From an uncultured Lentibacter sp. (lineage in GTDB: Bacteria; Pseudomonadota; Alphaproteobacteria; Rhodobacterales; Rhodobacteraceae): a DNA stretch of 64,000 nucleotides. The first letter of the stretch is position 1, and every line of letters starts with the position of its first letter. Under the pieces are notes generated by a model. The model was not told where the DNA came from, did no database searches, and worked only from the letters and a program-made list of their open reading frames with translations. Of the stretch, positions 1-8,673 are shown one piece after another. Location of the stretch: the NCBI GenBank assembly GCA_947497495.1, contig CANMGT010000003.1, forward strand, positions 186,001 through 250,000, given 5' to 3'. The position numbers were made by a program, and so were the translations under genes.

Positions 1-834
1 TTGACATCTACACTCCTTTGGGCGCGGCTTGATAACCCCTTTGTATGGTTGGTTTTATTCGTCACCATGAGCTTCGCAGCCATCGGCTTTGCGGATGACT
101 ACGCAAAGGTATCCAAACAAACGTCAGCGGGGGTTTCGGGCCGTGTGCGCATGCTCTTGGGGCTGCTGATCAGTGCGATCGCGGGCTACTGGGCCGCCTG
201 TTATCACCCCGATGCGCTACAATTCAAACTGGCGATGCCGGTGTTTAAAGACACGCTGATCAACCTTGGCTATCTCTTCGTTCCCTTCGCGATGATCGTC
301 ATCGTCGGTGCCGCGAATGCTGTGAACCTGACAGACGGCCTTGACGGCCTCGCCATCATGCCTGTCATGATCGCGGCAGGCACTCTGGGCGTGATCGCCT
401 ATGCTGTCGGCCGTGTCGACTTCACCGAATATCTTGACGTGCATTATGTGCCAGGTACGGGCGAGATACTGATCTTTACAGCGGGTATCTTCGGCGGAGG
501 CCTTGGCTTTTTGTGGTATAATGCCCCTCCCGCAGCCGTCTTCATGGGCGACACCGGTTCGCTCGCTCTGGGCGGGGCCTTGGGCGCAATCGCCGTGTCG
601 ACCAAGCACGAGATCGTGCTGGCGATCGTCGGTGGTTTGTTCGTTGTGGAAGCGCTCAGCGTGATCATTCAGGTGCTCTATTTCAAGCGCACGGGCAAGC
701 GTGTTTTCCTGATGGCGCCTATCCACCACCACTATGAAAAGAAGGGCTGGGCCGAGCCGCAGATCGTGATCCGCTTCTGGATTATCTCGCTCATTCTGGC
801 CATGATCGGGCTTGCGACCCTCAAACTTCGCTAG
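1..834 (+). CDS. mraY: Phospho-N-acetylmuramoyl-pentapeptide-transferase, 5' end cut by window edge
   Basis: Inner-membrane enzyme that transfers phospho-MurNAc-pentapeptide to undecaprenyl phosphate, making lipid I. The frame is open from base 1, and the first visible residues align with about residue 84 of the E. coli protein, so roughly the first 80 residues lie outside the window. Visible family motifs are [21 protein letters not shown] (catalytic Asp region), [12 protein letters not shown] and the C-terminal [12 protein letters not shown]. The C-terminus, including WIISLIL and ATLKLR, is complete. murD starts 15 bases after the stop, as expected for the division and cell-wall cluster. 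Confidence 0.97.
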   Translation: MTSTLLWARLDNPFVWLVLFVTMSFAAIGFADDYAKVSKQTSAGVSGRVRMLLGLLISAIAGYWAACYHPDALQFKLAMPVFKDTLINLGYLFVPFAMIVIVGAANAVNLTDGLDGLAIMPVMIAAGTLGVIAYAVGRVDFTEYLDVHYVPGTGEILIFTAGIFGGGLGFLWYNAPPAAVFMGDTGSLALGGALGAIAVSTKHEIVLAIVGGLFVVEALSVIIQVLYFKRTGKRVFLMAPIHHHYEKKGWAEPQIVIRFWIISLILAMIGLATLKLR

Positions 835-849
835 GCTAGGAGCGCGCGA

Positions 850-2241
850 ATGATCCCTGTTGTTGGCTATGATGGCCTGAAAGTTGGCGTGCTGGGGCTG
901 GGGCGCAGCGGGCTCTCGGCCGCGCGGGCATTGCGGGCAGGCGGTGCCACCCCACTGTGTTGGGATGACAACCCCGACGCGCGCGCAACAGCCGAACGCG
1001 AAGGCTTTGAGTGCCGCGATCTGGGACGGGAAATGGAGGGGCTTTCGCTGCTTATGGTCAGCCCCGGGATCCCGCATCTTTACCCTGAGCCAAACCACGT
1101 GATCGCAGCGGCTTACGCGGCCTCTGTGCCTGTCGACAACGACGTCGGGCTTTTCTTCCGCTCGATCGGGAGCGATGAGTGGATGTCGCTGGATGTGCCG
1201 CCTCGTGTGGTTGCTGTGACGGGTTCTAACGGCAAGTCAACAACGTCAGCGCTGATTGCACACCTCATTGAAAGTGCAGGCAAACCTGCGCAACTTGCCG
1301 GCAATATCGGCCGTGGTGTTCTGGACCTTGAAGAGCCGCATTCCGGCGAGGTGATCGTGCTGGAACTGTCGTCGTATCAGACAGAACTTGCGCGCAACCT
1401 GACGCCTGACATTGCCGTGTTTACCAATCTTAGCCCTGACCATCTTGACCGCCACGGCGGCATTGGGGGTTACTTCGCGGCCAAGCGACGGCTGTTTGCT
1501 GAGGGCGGGCCAGACCGGGCGGTGATTGGCGTGGATGAGGCAGAGGGACGGTTTCTGGAGAACCAACTCAGCCAGGGGGCGGGTGACGACCGGGTTATTC
1601 GCGTGTCTGTGGAGCACAAGCTGTCGGGCATTGGTTGGAACGTTTTTGCCAAGAAGGGCTTCCTTGCAGAGTGGCGCAAGGGGCGGCAGGTGGCGTCGAT
1701 TGATTTGCGCTCGGTGCCGGGGTTGCCTGGCGCGCATAACCACCAGAATGCCTGTGCGGCTTACGCTGTTTGTCGCGCTTTGGGCATTGCGCCTCGCGAG
1801 ATCGAGAAGGGGTTTCACAGCTTTAAGGGCTTGCCGCACCGCTCGCAGCTTATTGCCGAAAAGGACGGTGTGCGCTTTGTGAATGACAGCAAGGCGACGA
1901 ATGTGGATGCGGCGGATAAGGCTCTGAAAGCATTTAAAAATATCCGCTGGATTTGCGGCGGTCTGGAGAAGGAAGGCGGGCTTGACGGGCTTGCTGAGGG
2001 GCTGTCTTCGGTGCGCAAAGCCTATGTGATCGGCCGTGAGGCGGCGCAGTTTGCGATGCAGCTTCGGGGGGTTGAGGCCGAGGTTTGTGTGACGATGCAA
2101 AAGGCTGTCGAATCAGCGATGAAAGACGCTGAGGCGGGCGACGTTGTGTTGCTCGCGCCTGCCTGTGCGAGTTTTGACCAATATAACAGCTTTGAAACAC
2201 GTGGTGAGGACTTTACCCAAGAAGTCCTAAAGCGGCTTTAA
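850..2241 (+). CDS. murD: UDP-N-acetylmuramoylalanine--D-glutamate ligase
   Basis: Cytoplasmic Mur ligase adding D-glutamate to UDP-MurNAc-L-Ala. The 463-residue length is normal. It shows an N-terminal nucleotide-binding region ([10 protein letters not shown]), the ATP P-loop VTGSNGKST near residue 125, the LSSYQ and [10 protein letters not shown] motifs of the central domain, and the C-terminal FVNDSKATN and [11 protein letters not shown] motifs. It sits directly behind mraY, probably in the same transcript. The last four bases overlap the convergent lipoprotein gene, so the usual continuation to ftsW and murG is absent here. Confidence 0.98.
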   Translation: MIPVVGYDGLKVGVLGLGRSGLSAARALRAGGATPLCWDDNPDARATAEREGFECRDLGREMEGLSLLMVSPGIPHLYPEPNHVIAAAYAASVPVDNDVGLFFRSIGSDEWMSLDVPPRVVAVTGSNGKSTTSALIAHLIESAGKPAQLAGNIGRGVLDLEEPHSGEVIVLELSSYQTELARNLTPDIAVFTNLSPDHLDRHGGIGGYFAAKRRLFAEGGPDRAVIGVDEAEGRFLENQLSQGAGDDRVIRVSVEHKLSGIGWNVFAKKGFLAEWRKGRQVASIDLRSVPGLPGAHNHQNACAAYAVCRALGIAPREIEKGFHSFKGLPHRSQLIAEKDGVRFVNDSKATNVDAADKALKAFKNIRWICGGLEKEGGLDGLAEGLSSVRKAYVIGREAAQFAMQLRGVEAEVCVTMQKAVESAMKDAEAGDVVLLAPACASFDQYNSFETRGEDFTQEVLKRL

Positions 2242-2912
2242 CGACAAATCCCGCGCGTTTTTGCCCCGTCCCACGGCAGACTAACCTTCTGGGGAATAAC
2301 AAGATTTCCGAGGGGAAAGCCCGTTTTTAACAGCGCTTCGAGCCGCTTTGTGCGGGGCGCTTTCGCGTCGAGCGTCTTGCAGCAAACGTATTCCTCCACA
2401 AGGCTGGCCTGCTGCTCGTAGGGGTAGTCAAAAAAGCTGTTTTTCGTATTCACATCAAAGAGATAAGGGTCTTCCATGACGCCGTGCTCGGCGGCGGCTT
2501 TGAGGGGGTGATAGCCCGTTACCTTGCGGTTTTGCCACTGCCAAATGTGGGTGGCTTCATGGCCAAACAGCATGGCGGCGTAGAGGTTCATCGCCTTCGG
2601 GTATTCTGGCAAATAGTCGTTTAAAAAGAAGTCTTTAGTGAAGAAAACATGGTTGAACAAAGCCACGGCGGCGGGGCTTGTTGTGACGATTTTTTCTTCC
2701 GGCTCGGGGAAGATACGCTCGCGGCAGGTGAGGCGCGGGCGCTTCTGGCGTTTGAACGTCACAGAGCCGACGAGAGCACCATCATGAAAACGCGCGCGCT
2801 CGGTGTTGAATGTTTCGCCATAGACTTGATTTAAAAAGGTTTTCTCGCCTGTCGAGAGCGGGCGGCCACAGGCTGCGAAAGCGAAGATGAGGGCAAAGGC
2901 AATGAAACGCAT
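2238..2912 (-). CDS. Putative HExxH-motif lipoprotein
   Basis: A 224-residue protein with a lipoprotein signal: a hydrophobic stretch ending AFAAC, predicted lipidated Cys15. A zinc-protease-like motif HEATH lies at residues 118-122, followed by WQWQN. Downstream acidic residues in [11 protein letters not shown] could supply a third metal ligand. HExxH followed by WQW occurs in DUF4157-like putative peptidases, but I cannot confirm membership from sequence alone, and catalytic activity is inference. Convergent with murD (4-base overlap). Four Cys beside the lipid Cys, including a CC pair, are unassigned. Confidence 0.7.
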   Translation of the reverse strand: MRFIAFALIFAFAACGRPLSTGEKTFLNQVYGETFNTERARFHDGALVGSVTFKRQKRPRLTCRERIFPEPEEKIVTTSPAAVALFNHVFFTKDFFLNDYLPEYPKAMNLYAAMLFGHEATHIWQWQNRKVTGYHPLKAAAEHGVMEDPYLFDVNTKNSFFDYPYEQQASLVEEYVCCKTLDAKAPRTKRLEALLKTGFPLGNLVIPQKVSLPWDGAKTRGICR

Positions 2913-2971
2913 GAGGCCACGTTAGCGGCGATCCGCCGAGGGTTCCAGAAGGTTAACGGGGCATTTTGGCC

Positions 2972-3038
2972 CAGTGCCTACGGTATGCAGCTATCTATGC
3001 AGCTTTCCGTGCAGAACGCGTGCATACAGTTTCGGGCG
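2972..3038. repeat. 67-bp dispersed repeat, copy 1 (partner at 55154-55221)
   Basis: About 90% identical by eye to 55154-55221, same orientation, with a few substitutions and one single-base indel. Inside, a unit recurs every 12 bases: TATGCAGCTATC, TATGCAGCTTTC, CGTGCAGAACGC, then GTGCATACAG. GTATGCA at the left end is the reverse complement of TGCATAC at the right end, so it could also fold as a long-loop stem. This copy lies between divergent genes; the other lies between convergent genes. I do not recognise the element. Confidence 0.85.
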
Positions 3039-3100
3039 GATTTCATGTGTTAACGCAGAGCACGCCTTAAGCTAGGGTTAACGCAAATAGGGAGACAGTT

Positions 3101-3439
3101 ATGAGCCAGTTTTTAAAGTTTGCCGCTTGGATGATGTATGGATCAGCCGCGCTGCACTTGGTGTCGCCCGCCTTCATCGGGCTGACGGGCGGGGCGCTGA
3201 CATTGGCGGTGATCGGCGCAGTTTGGGCGGTGCTGGCTTGGCTGCTGGTGACACGCGGCGCGCGCTGGCTGGCGTGGCTGTGCTTTGTCACGGCTCTGGG
3301 CGGCATGTGCGTGGCGCTGAGCGCGCCTTGGGGCGCGCCGACTTGGCTCGCCAACGGCTTCGCGCTGTTTGACGGGCTGGCGGCGGCGGGGCTGTTCGCG
3401 GCTCTGTGGGGTGACAAGCGGATTGCTGAGGCTGCTTGA
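3101..3439 (+). CDS. Small hypothetical multi-pass membrane protein
   Basis: A 112-residue protein made mostly of hydrophobic segments, about four predicted helices (near residues 5-25, 27-50, 58-75 and 82-105), rich in Ala, Leu and Trp, with no catalytic motif. The start is ATG at 3101 with AGGGAGA a few bases upstream. It is transcribed away from the HExxH lipoprotein gene and has no co-directional partner before the Abi-alpha gene. I do not recognise the family. Confidence 0.6.
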   Translation: MSQFLKFAAWMMYGSAALHLVSPAFIGLTGGALTLAVIGAVWAVLAWLLVTRGARWLAWLCFVTALGGMCVALSAPWGAPTWLANGFALFDGLAAAGLFAALWGDKRIAEAA

Positions 3440-3553
3440 TGGCGCTCGCAACAGAGGGCAGCGCCTGACCCTGGGTGGGCGCAGAGCAGCGGTTTTGCTG
3501 TGCGGTGTTGGTGCAGAGTGTCCGACGGTTGTGAGGTGTGAGACGTTGCAAAA

Positions 3554-3582
3554 GCGCCCTCCCGTGGGGAGGGTCGGGCGCT
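3554..3582. repeat. GC-rich palindrome in intergenic space
   Basis: CCCTCCC (3557-3563), loop GTG and GGGAGGG (3567-3573) form a perfect 7-bp stem, with outer GCG/CGC complementarity. A second small hairpin, CGTGC GAT GCACG, follows. It lies in the 248-base gap before the Abi-alpha gene and resembles an extragenic palindrome rather than a terminator, because no T-run follows. Confidence 0.5.
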
Positions 3583-3687
3583 GCCCGTGCGATGCACGAG
3601 CTAAGTGCTACTTACATTGAACTGACTTTTGGATCCCCATATAAGAGCGTTTATACTTTGAGTTGATTAATTTCGAGATTGATAGAT

Positions 3688-4521
3688 ATGAACGATGAAA
3701 ACTCCGACAAAACCTCTGACAAGTTAAATGCTGTAGCGAATTTGGCGAAAGCTGTGCCGGTTTACGATGACGCCCTGAAACCGATTGCTCAGGAAACGGG
3801 GAAAGCACTTGGGACAGTTGGAAAAGCAGTAAATACCTGCCTTGCACCAATCCGTGGTTTTGTTTGGGGGGCTGATCAAGTTGAAGATTGGCTTGTTAAC
3901 CGTGTTTCTAAGAGGCTAGAGAACACACCCGAAGATGAAATCCAAACCCCTGATCTGGCCGTGGCTGGCCCTACTATTGAAGCACTTAAGTTTAACGGCC
4001 ATAAAGCTGAACTGAGTGAAATGTTTGCTGGATTGTTAGCTGGCGCAATGCGAAAATCTACAAGCGAAAAAGCTCACCCCACATTTGTAAACAAAATCAG
4101 TTCGATGACTGCTCTTGATGCAAGGATTTTTGAACTGATTTTTAGTAGAATTGCCATGCCAACGATTCACATTGGCAATCAGACAGTTGGACAGGCTGGA
4201 TATTCAACCATATGGGGGTTTTACAACCCTGACTTTTGGGAAATCGCCAATGAGCTTGGAATATCTTACAATTCAAGGGCTTCGCTTGTTCAGGCAAGCA
4301 TTGAGAATTTGAACGAGCTAGGACTCATTCGAGCCAAAGATGATGGTCACTTGACCGCTCCTGCGAACCTAGAGCGGTATGTGGAACTAGAAGAAAGTGA
4401 GGTAGTGAAAGGCTTCAAAAAAGCAGATACTGAAGAACGAAAACTCATTACCAAGCGTTCTTATGTTACGACCTCACAGACAGGAAAACTATTTGCTGAG
4501 GTCGTTTTGAGCTCATCTTAG
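3688..4521 (+). CDS. Abi-alpha (DUF4393) family protein, putative phage-defence gene
   Basis: A 277-residue protein matching the Abi-alpha/DUF4393 pattern: a VPVYDDALKPIAQETGKALG region, LAPIRGFVWG, a long segment with GPTIEALKFNGH, and ELSEMFAGLLAGAM followed by AHPTFVNKI. The C-terminal half looks like a winged-helix segment (VQASIENLNELGLIRA). The family is linked to abortive infection; its mechanism is not visible here. ATG 3688 is preferred over in-frame TTG 3679 because GAG at 3675 sits about ten bases before it. The gene is clearly AT-richer than its flanks, suggesting horizontal acquisition. It ends seven bases from convergent parE. Confidence 0.8.
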   Translation: MNDENSDKTSDKLNAVANLAKAVPVYDDALKPIAQETGKALGTVGKAVNTCLAPIRGFVWGADQVEDWLVNRVSKRLENTPEDEIQTPDLAVAGPTIEALKFNGHKAELSEMFAGLLAGAMRKSTSEKAHPTFVNKISSMTALDARIFELIFSRIAMPTIHIGNQTVGQAGYSTIWGFYNPDFWEIANELGISYNSRASLVQASIENLNELGLIRAKDDGHLTAPANLERYVELEESEVVKGFKKADTEERKLITKRSYVTTSQTGKLFAEVVLSSS

Positions 4522-4528
4522 CATGTCC

Positions 4529-6523
4529 TCAAACATCCAACTCCTCAACAAACCTCGCGTTCTCGGAGATATACTGAAAGCGCATCTCCGGTTTTTTGCC
4601 CATCAGGCGTTCTACCAAGTCCCCAGTTTCGCCCGGCTCGTCTTCGTCGATTGTCACGCGGATGAGCTTGCGAGAGGCGGGATTCATTGTGGTGTCTTTC
4701 AAGTCTTTCGCGTCCATCTCGCCGAGGCCTTTGAAGCGCTGCACGTCGATCTTGCCTTTGCCGCCCAAGCCTTTTTCCATCATCCGTTCTTTCTCCGCGT
4801 CGTCGGCGACATACAACCGTCGCGCGCCTTGGGTGAGACGGTAGAGAGGCGGGCAGGCCAAGTAGAGGTGTCCCGCGTCGATCATCGGGCGCATTTGGGT
4901 GAAGAAGAATGTCATCAAGAGGGCTGCGATGTGGGCGCCGTCGACGTCAGCATCTGTCATGATGATGACTTTGTCGTAGCGCAGGTCATCAACGTTGAAC
5001 TTGGAGCCAAGGCCGACGCCCAGAGCTTGGGTGAGGTCGGCGATCTCTTGGTTGGTGCCGATCTTGGAGGAGGCGGCGCCGAGGACGTTGAGGATTTTGC
5101 CGCGCAGGGGCAGGAGCGCTTGTGTCTTCCTGTCGCGCGCCATTTTGGCCGAGCCGCCCGCAGAGTCGCCTTCCACGATGAACAGCTCGGTGCCTTCGCG
5201 GGTTTTTGACGAGCAGTCAGTGAGCTTGCCGGGCAGGCGCAGCTTGGCGGTGGCTGTCTTGCGCGATGTCTCTTTTTCCTGACGGCGGCGTAGGCGCTCT
5301 TCGGCGCGCAGCACCAAGAAGTCGAGGATCGCGCCCGCTGATTTGGTGTCGGCGGCGAGCCAGTTGTCAAAGTGGTCGCGCACCGAGTTTTCGACCATGC
5401 GCTGCGCTTCAACGGTTGCGAGGCGGTCTTTGGTTTGGCCAACGAACTCGGGCTCGCGGATGAAGCAGGACACCAGTGCGCCTGCGCCTGTGGTGAGGTC
5501 TTCGCGAGTGATGGTCGCGGCTTTTTTGTTTCCGACCAGCTCGCCGTAGGCCTTGATGCCCTTGAGGATCGCGGCCCAGAAGCCAGCCTCGTGGGTGCCG
5601 CCTTCGGGGGTTGGCACGGTGTTACAGTAGCTTTGGATGAAGCCGTCGCGTGAGGGTGTCCAGTTGATCGCCCATTCGACTTTGCCGGGGGCGTTGAACT
5701 TCTCGAATGATACGGTGCCTGCGAAGGGGGCTTCTGCGTAGGTTGTGGCGCCGCCCATAACTTCTTTGAGGTAGTCAGCGAGGCCTCCGGGGAAGTGGAA
5801 CGTGGCTTCTTGCGGTGTGTCGCCGTCTTGTTGGGCCGTTTTCCAGCGGATCTCGACGCCTGAGAAGAGGTAGGCTTTGGAGCGCGCCATTTTGAAGAGA
5901 CGGGAGGGCTTGAGCTTGAGTGTGCCGAATATCTCGGCGTCAGGGTGGAAGGTGACGGATGTGCCGCGGCGGTTGGGCGCCGCGCCGATTTTTTCGAGTT
6001 TGCCTTGCGGGACGCCGCGGGAGAACTCCATCGCGAAGAGCTCTTTGTTACGGGCCACTTCGACGCGCAGGTGGTCAGACAGGGCGTTGACAACGGAAGA
6101 GCCGACGCCGTGCAATCCGCCTGAGGTTTCGTAGCTGTCGCCCGAAAACTTGCCGCCCGCGTTGAGCGTGCAGAAGATGATCTCGAGCGCGGATTTCTCG
6201 GGGTCTTTCGGGTGTGGCCCCGTGGGGATGCCGCGGCCGTTGTCGCGCACCGAGACATGCCCGTTCTCGTGCAGCTCAACCTCGATCCAAGTGGCGTGGC
6301 CGGCGACGGCTTCGTCCATCGAGTTGTCGATGATCTCGGCAACCATGTGGTGCAATGCGCGGTCATCCTTGCCGCCGATATACATGCCGGGGCGCAGGCG
6401 GACGTGCTCCATATCTTCCAACACCTGAATGGAGGAAGCGTCGTAGCTGTCTGCGCCCGTGCTGGCGCCATTTAAAAGATCGTCTGACATTACCGCTGCT
6501 CTTTGTTTTTTGGTTTTGCCCAT
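4529..6523 (-). CDS. parE: DNA topoisomerase IV subunit B
   Basis: ATPase subunit of the decatenating type II topoisomerase. The 664 residues fit ParE and are shorter than most proteobacterial GyrB (about 800). It shows the GHKL ATPase motifs (EIIDNSMDEA, DNGRGIP, GGLHGVGSS), the transducer domain, the TOPRIM motifs EGDSAGGSA and DADVDGAHI, and the late QRFKGLGEM motif. The first ATG, giving MGKTKKQRAAVMSDD, is annotated; the internal Met12 is an alternative start. It is a single gene here with no parC beside it. Confidence 0.95.
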   Translation of the reverse strand: MGKTKKQRAAVMSDDLLNGASTGADSYDASSIQVLEDMEHVRLRPGMYIGGKDDRALHHMVAEIIDNSMDEAVAGHATWIEVELHENGHVSVRDNGRGIPTGPHPKDPEKSALEIIFCTLNAGGKFSGDSYETSGGLHGVGSSVVNALSDHLRVEVARNKELFAMEFSRGVPQGKLEKIGAAPNRRGTSVTFHPDAEIFGTLKLKPSRLFKMARSKAYLFSGVEIRWKTAQQDGDTPQEATFHFPGGLADYLKEVMGGATTYAEAPFAGTVSFEKFNAPGKVEWAINWTPSRDGFIQSYCNTVPTPEGGTHEAGFWAAILKGIKAYGELVGNKKAATITREDLTTGAGALVSCFIREPEFVGQTKDRLATVEAQRMVENSVRDHFDNWLAADTKSAGAILDFLVLRAEERLRRRQEKETSRKTATAKLRLPGKLTDCSSKTREGTELFIVEGDSAGGSAKMARDRKTQALLPLRGKILNVLGAASSKIGTNQEIADLTQALGVGLGSKFNVDDLRYDKVIIMTDADVDGAHIAALLMTFFFTQMRPMIDAGHLYLACPPLYRLTQGARRLYVADDAEKERMMEKGLGGKGKIDVQRFKGLGEMDAKDLKDTTMNPASRKLIRVTIDEDEPGETGDLVERLMGKKPEMRFQYISENARFVEELDV

Positions 6524-7087
6524 TATGGCAGAGCCGCGCGCGCGGGGGAAGTCGGGAGTTTTACGAGTTTGGGGGCCGCTTTGCTGGTGAAGCTACCAGT
6601 TGCAATTTTCAAGACAATGCCCGCTTGTGCGCGGCTCAGCCAATTGTCTTTGGCTCATGAGAAGCAACAGCACGCCAGCTCACCAACTCACCAACACTAG
6701 GTCGTATGACTGACTATGAGTATCTTGAGAAACCTACTAATCTTAAGCGTTTTCGCTTCAAATGCACTTGCTGACAAGGTGGGACCCCTCGAAAACCGCT
6801 CATTTTTCGCGGCCCACGTGAGCGAAACCAATTGCAAGTCAGCCCTCGCTGTTTGCGACGTTCAAGTGCACAATGCAGGCTGGTTCGCTGAACTCTCGGG
6901 TCTAACACAACTGGATGCTAAGGCTCGTTCATCCACAACACCTCATCGCACAATGCGCAGCGCCCTTGCCTCTGGCGGCAAAGCTGGCCTTGCTCTGCGC
7001 CATGTCTGACTTCTGACGTAGCGAAACATGTGACGCTCCAGCCACTTTATGTGAGCTTGTGCTCTCAACACGGTGAGGAGACGAACA
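6524..7087. other. 564-base gap without a convincing gene
   Basis: Between divergent parE and the nitroreductase gene. An open frame at 6716-7009 (+) would encode 97 residues beginning MSILRNLLILSVFASNALA, which resembles a signal peptide. The rest has no recognisable domain and overlaps an equally weak frame on the other strand. It may be a decayed gene or noise. The promoters for both flanking genes should lie here, but I see no clear elements. Confidence 0.5.
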
Positions 7088-7765
7088 ATGGAACTTGGCC
7101 AAGCAATGCGCGGGCGGCGCAGCATCCGGGGGTTTACCGACAAGTCGGTGCCGCGCGAGCTGCTGGAAGAGATCATAGAGATGGCGAATTGCGCCCCAAG
7201 CTCGATGAACACCCAGCCGTGGCATTTGCACGTGGTGACAGGCGCGGCGCTTGAAGCCATTCGCACAGGCAACAGCGAGCGCATGCTCGCCGGCGTCCCG
7301 CCCGCCCGCGAAATCCCCGATCACGGCGACTACACAGGCGTGCACCGCGAACGCCAGATCGAGATCGCCAAACAACTCTTCGCGGCCATGGGCATCGAGC
7401 GCCACGACAAGGCCATGCGCCAGGACTGGGTCATGCGCGGCTTCCGCCAGTTTGACGCGCCTGTCTCGATCGTGGTCACGTTTGATCGCTCGCTGCTCGA
7501 CAACGGCACAATCGCCCACTTTGACCTCGGCGCAGTCACTTACGGCCTCGTGCTGGCGGCGTGGAGCAAAGGCCTCGGCACCGTGATCAACGGCCAGGGA
7601 ATCATGCAGTCGCCCGTGGTGCGCGAACACGCCCAGATCCCCGATGACCAAGTCATCCTCACATGCGTCGCCCTCGGCTGGCCCGACGAAAGTTTCGCTG
7701 CTAACGACGTCAAATCAAACCGCCGCGCTGTGTCAAACACGGCCCGCTTTGTGGGCTTTGACTAA
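7088..7765 (+). CDS. Nitroreductase-family flavoprotein
   Basis: A 225-residue FMN-dependent oxidoreductase of the nitroreductase fold. Evidence is the N-terminal RRSIRGF phosphate-binding motif, CAPSSMNTQPWH near residues 37-48, and the C-terminal QVILTCVALGWPD, after which the family binds FMN. GTVINGQG and the central AHFDLGAVTYGL helix are also typical. ATG 7088 follows a strong GAGGAG at 7075-7080. The substrate cannot be told from sequence; the family reduces nitroaromatics, quinones or enones with NAD(P)H. Confidence 0.9.
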   Translation: MELGQAMRGRRSIRGFTDKSVPRELLEEIIEMANCAPSSMNTQPWHLHVVTGAALEAIRTGNSERMLAGVPPAREIPDHGDYTGVHRERQIEIAKQLFAAMGIERHDKAMRQDWVMRGFRQFDAPVSIVVTFDRSLLDNGTIAHFDLGAVTYGLVLAAWSKGLGTVINGQGIMQSPVVREHAQIPDDQVILTCVALGWPDESFAANDVKSNRRAVSNTARFVGFD

Positions 7766-7783
7766 AGCCTCAATCGGCCTTGG

Positions 7784-7838
7784 TTTTTTTCTTGAGAAAA
7801 ATACTCTGGGAGAGCGCGAGAGGGCAAAGCCCTCTCGC
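7784..7838. repeat. REP-like palindromic element, copy 1
   Basis: A T-rich run, then CTTGAGAAAAATACTCTGGGAG, then a perfect 10-bp stem GCGAGAGGGC (7816-7825), loop AAA, GCCCTCTCGC (7829-7838). The order (purine/T-rich tag, ATAYYCTGGGAG core, GC-rich hairpin) is the same as at 63211-63290 and the reverse of 16563-16660. A further smaller hairpin, ATTTGGC GAA GCCAAAT, follows at about 7848-7864. It may also end transcription of the nitroreductase gene. Confidence 0.7.
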
Positions 7839-7958
7839 ATCGGTCGGATTTGGCGAAGCCAAATTCGAAACCAAATCAGCTCTCGCCTCCGCATTTCTAC
7901 GCAGCCTCGCTAGACTGACAAGCCAGACTGATGCAAACTCCGAGCCAAAGGAGACATC

Positions 7959-8621
7959 ATGCGCAGCTTTGAAGAGATCTACGACATCGCCGCCAAGCGT
8001 AAAGGCGGGGCCGAGGCGCTGGAAGCCTTACTCGACACCCCCAAAAGCCCCGAGGCCCTCGCGCAGATCCCTGAAGACCGCTGGCTGGCGGAAGTGTCAA
8101 AGTTCGTCTTTCGCACAGGCCTTGCGTGGCAGGTGATCGAGAACAAATGGGCCGGCTTTGAGGCCGCGTTTGACGGCTTTGACATCGGCCGCTGCGCCTT
8201 CATGGATGACGAGAAGTTTGACAGCTTGCTCACCGACACGCGCATTGTGCGCTCGGGCCCCAAGATTGCCTCGGTGCGCGACAACGCGGCGTTTTTTCTT
8301 GAGTTGCGCGCACAGGGTGGCGTGGCAAAGGTTTTGGGCGAATGGCCCTCAAGCGACTTTATCGGCCTGCTGGACATGCTCAAAGCGCGCGGCACACGGC
8401 TGGGCGGGCAAACGGGTGCTTACAGTCTGCGCATGCTGGGGCGCGACAGCTTCATCATGTCGCCCGACGTGATCGCGCGTCTGGTGGCAGAGGGGGTTGT
8501 CGACAAGGCGCCAAGTTCCAAAACCGCGATGCGCGCTGTGCAGGCTGCGTTCAACGACTGGCGCGATCAATCTGGCCGCTCGCTCACCGAAATAAGCCGC
8601 GTACTGGCGTTTAGCGTCTAG
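7959..8621 (+). CDS. 3-methyladenine DNA glycosylase I (Tag)-like protein
   Basis: A 220-residue cytoplasmic protein of the Tag/HhH base-excision family. The block FVFRTGLAWQVIENKWAGF corresponds to the E. coli Tag helix containing QQAGLSW, and TDTRIVRSGPKIASVRDNA corresponds to its QDAGIIRHRGKIQAIIGNA region. The N-terminal Cys and C-terminal His/Cys zinc ligands of E. coli Tag are not evident, so this is a divergent zinc-less branch. The start follows CAAAGGAGAC, a good ribosome site. Alkylated-base excision is inferred from the family. Confidence 0.82.
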   Translation: MRSFEEIYDIAAKRKGGAEALEALLDTPKSPEALAQIPEDRWLAEVSKFVFRTGLAWQVIENKWAGFEAAFDGFDIGRCAFMDDEKFDSLLTDTRIVRSGPKIASVRDNAAFFLELRAQGGVAKVLGEWPSSDFIGLLDMLKARGTRLGGQTGAYSLRMLGRDSFIMSPDVIARLVAEGVVDKAPSSKTAMRAVQAAFNDWRDQSGRSLTEISRVLAFSV

Positions 8622-8673
8622 CTGCGGCGTTCAGAACGCTTGAAATACGGGCCGGTATGCGCAAAAAGGGCGC

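Noticed and set aside
2972..3038. dif or attachment site
   Set aside because: It is not a 28-bp XerCD-like palindrome, there are two copies, and no recombinase gene is near either.
4523..5209. A 228-codon open frame opposite parE
   Set aside because: Antisense to the TOPRIM part of parE, with no motif and no ribosome site.
4529..6523. GyrB rather than ParE
   Set aside because: The length (664) and absence of the extra C-terminal insert typical of proteobacterial GyrB favour ParE.
6716..7009. 97-residue frame with a signal-like start
   Set aside because: Only the first 20 residues look meaningful; the remainder has no domain and no clear ribosome site, so it is described as part of the gap.
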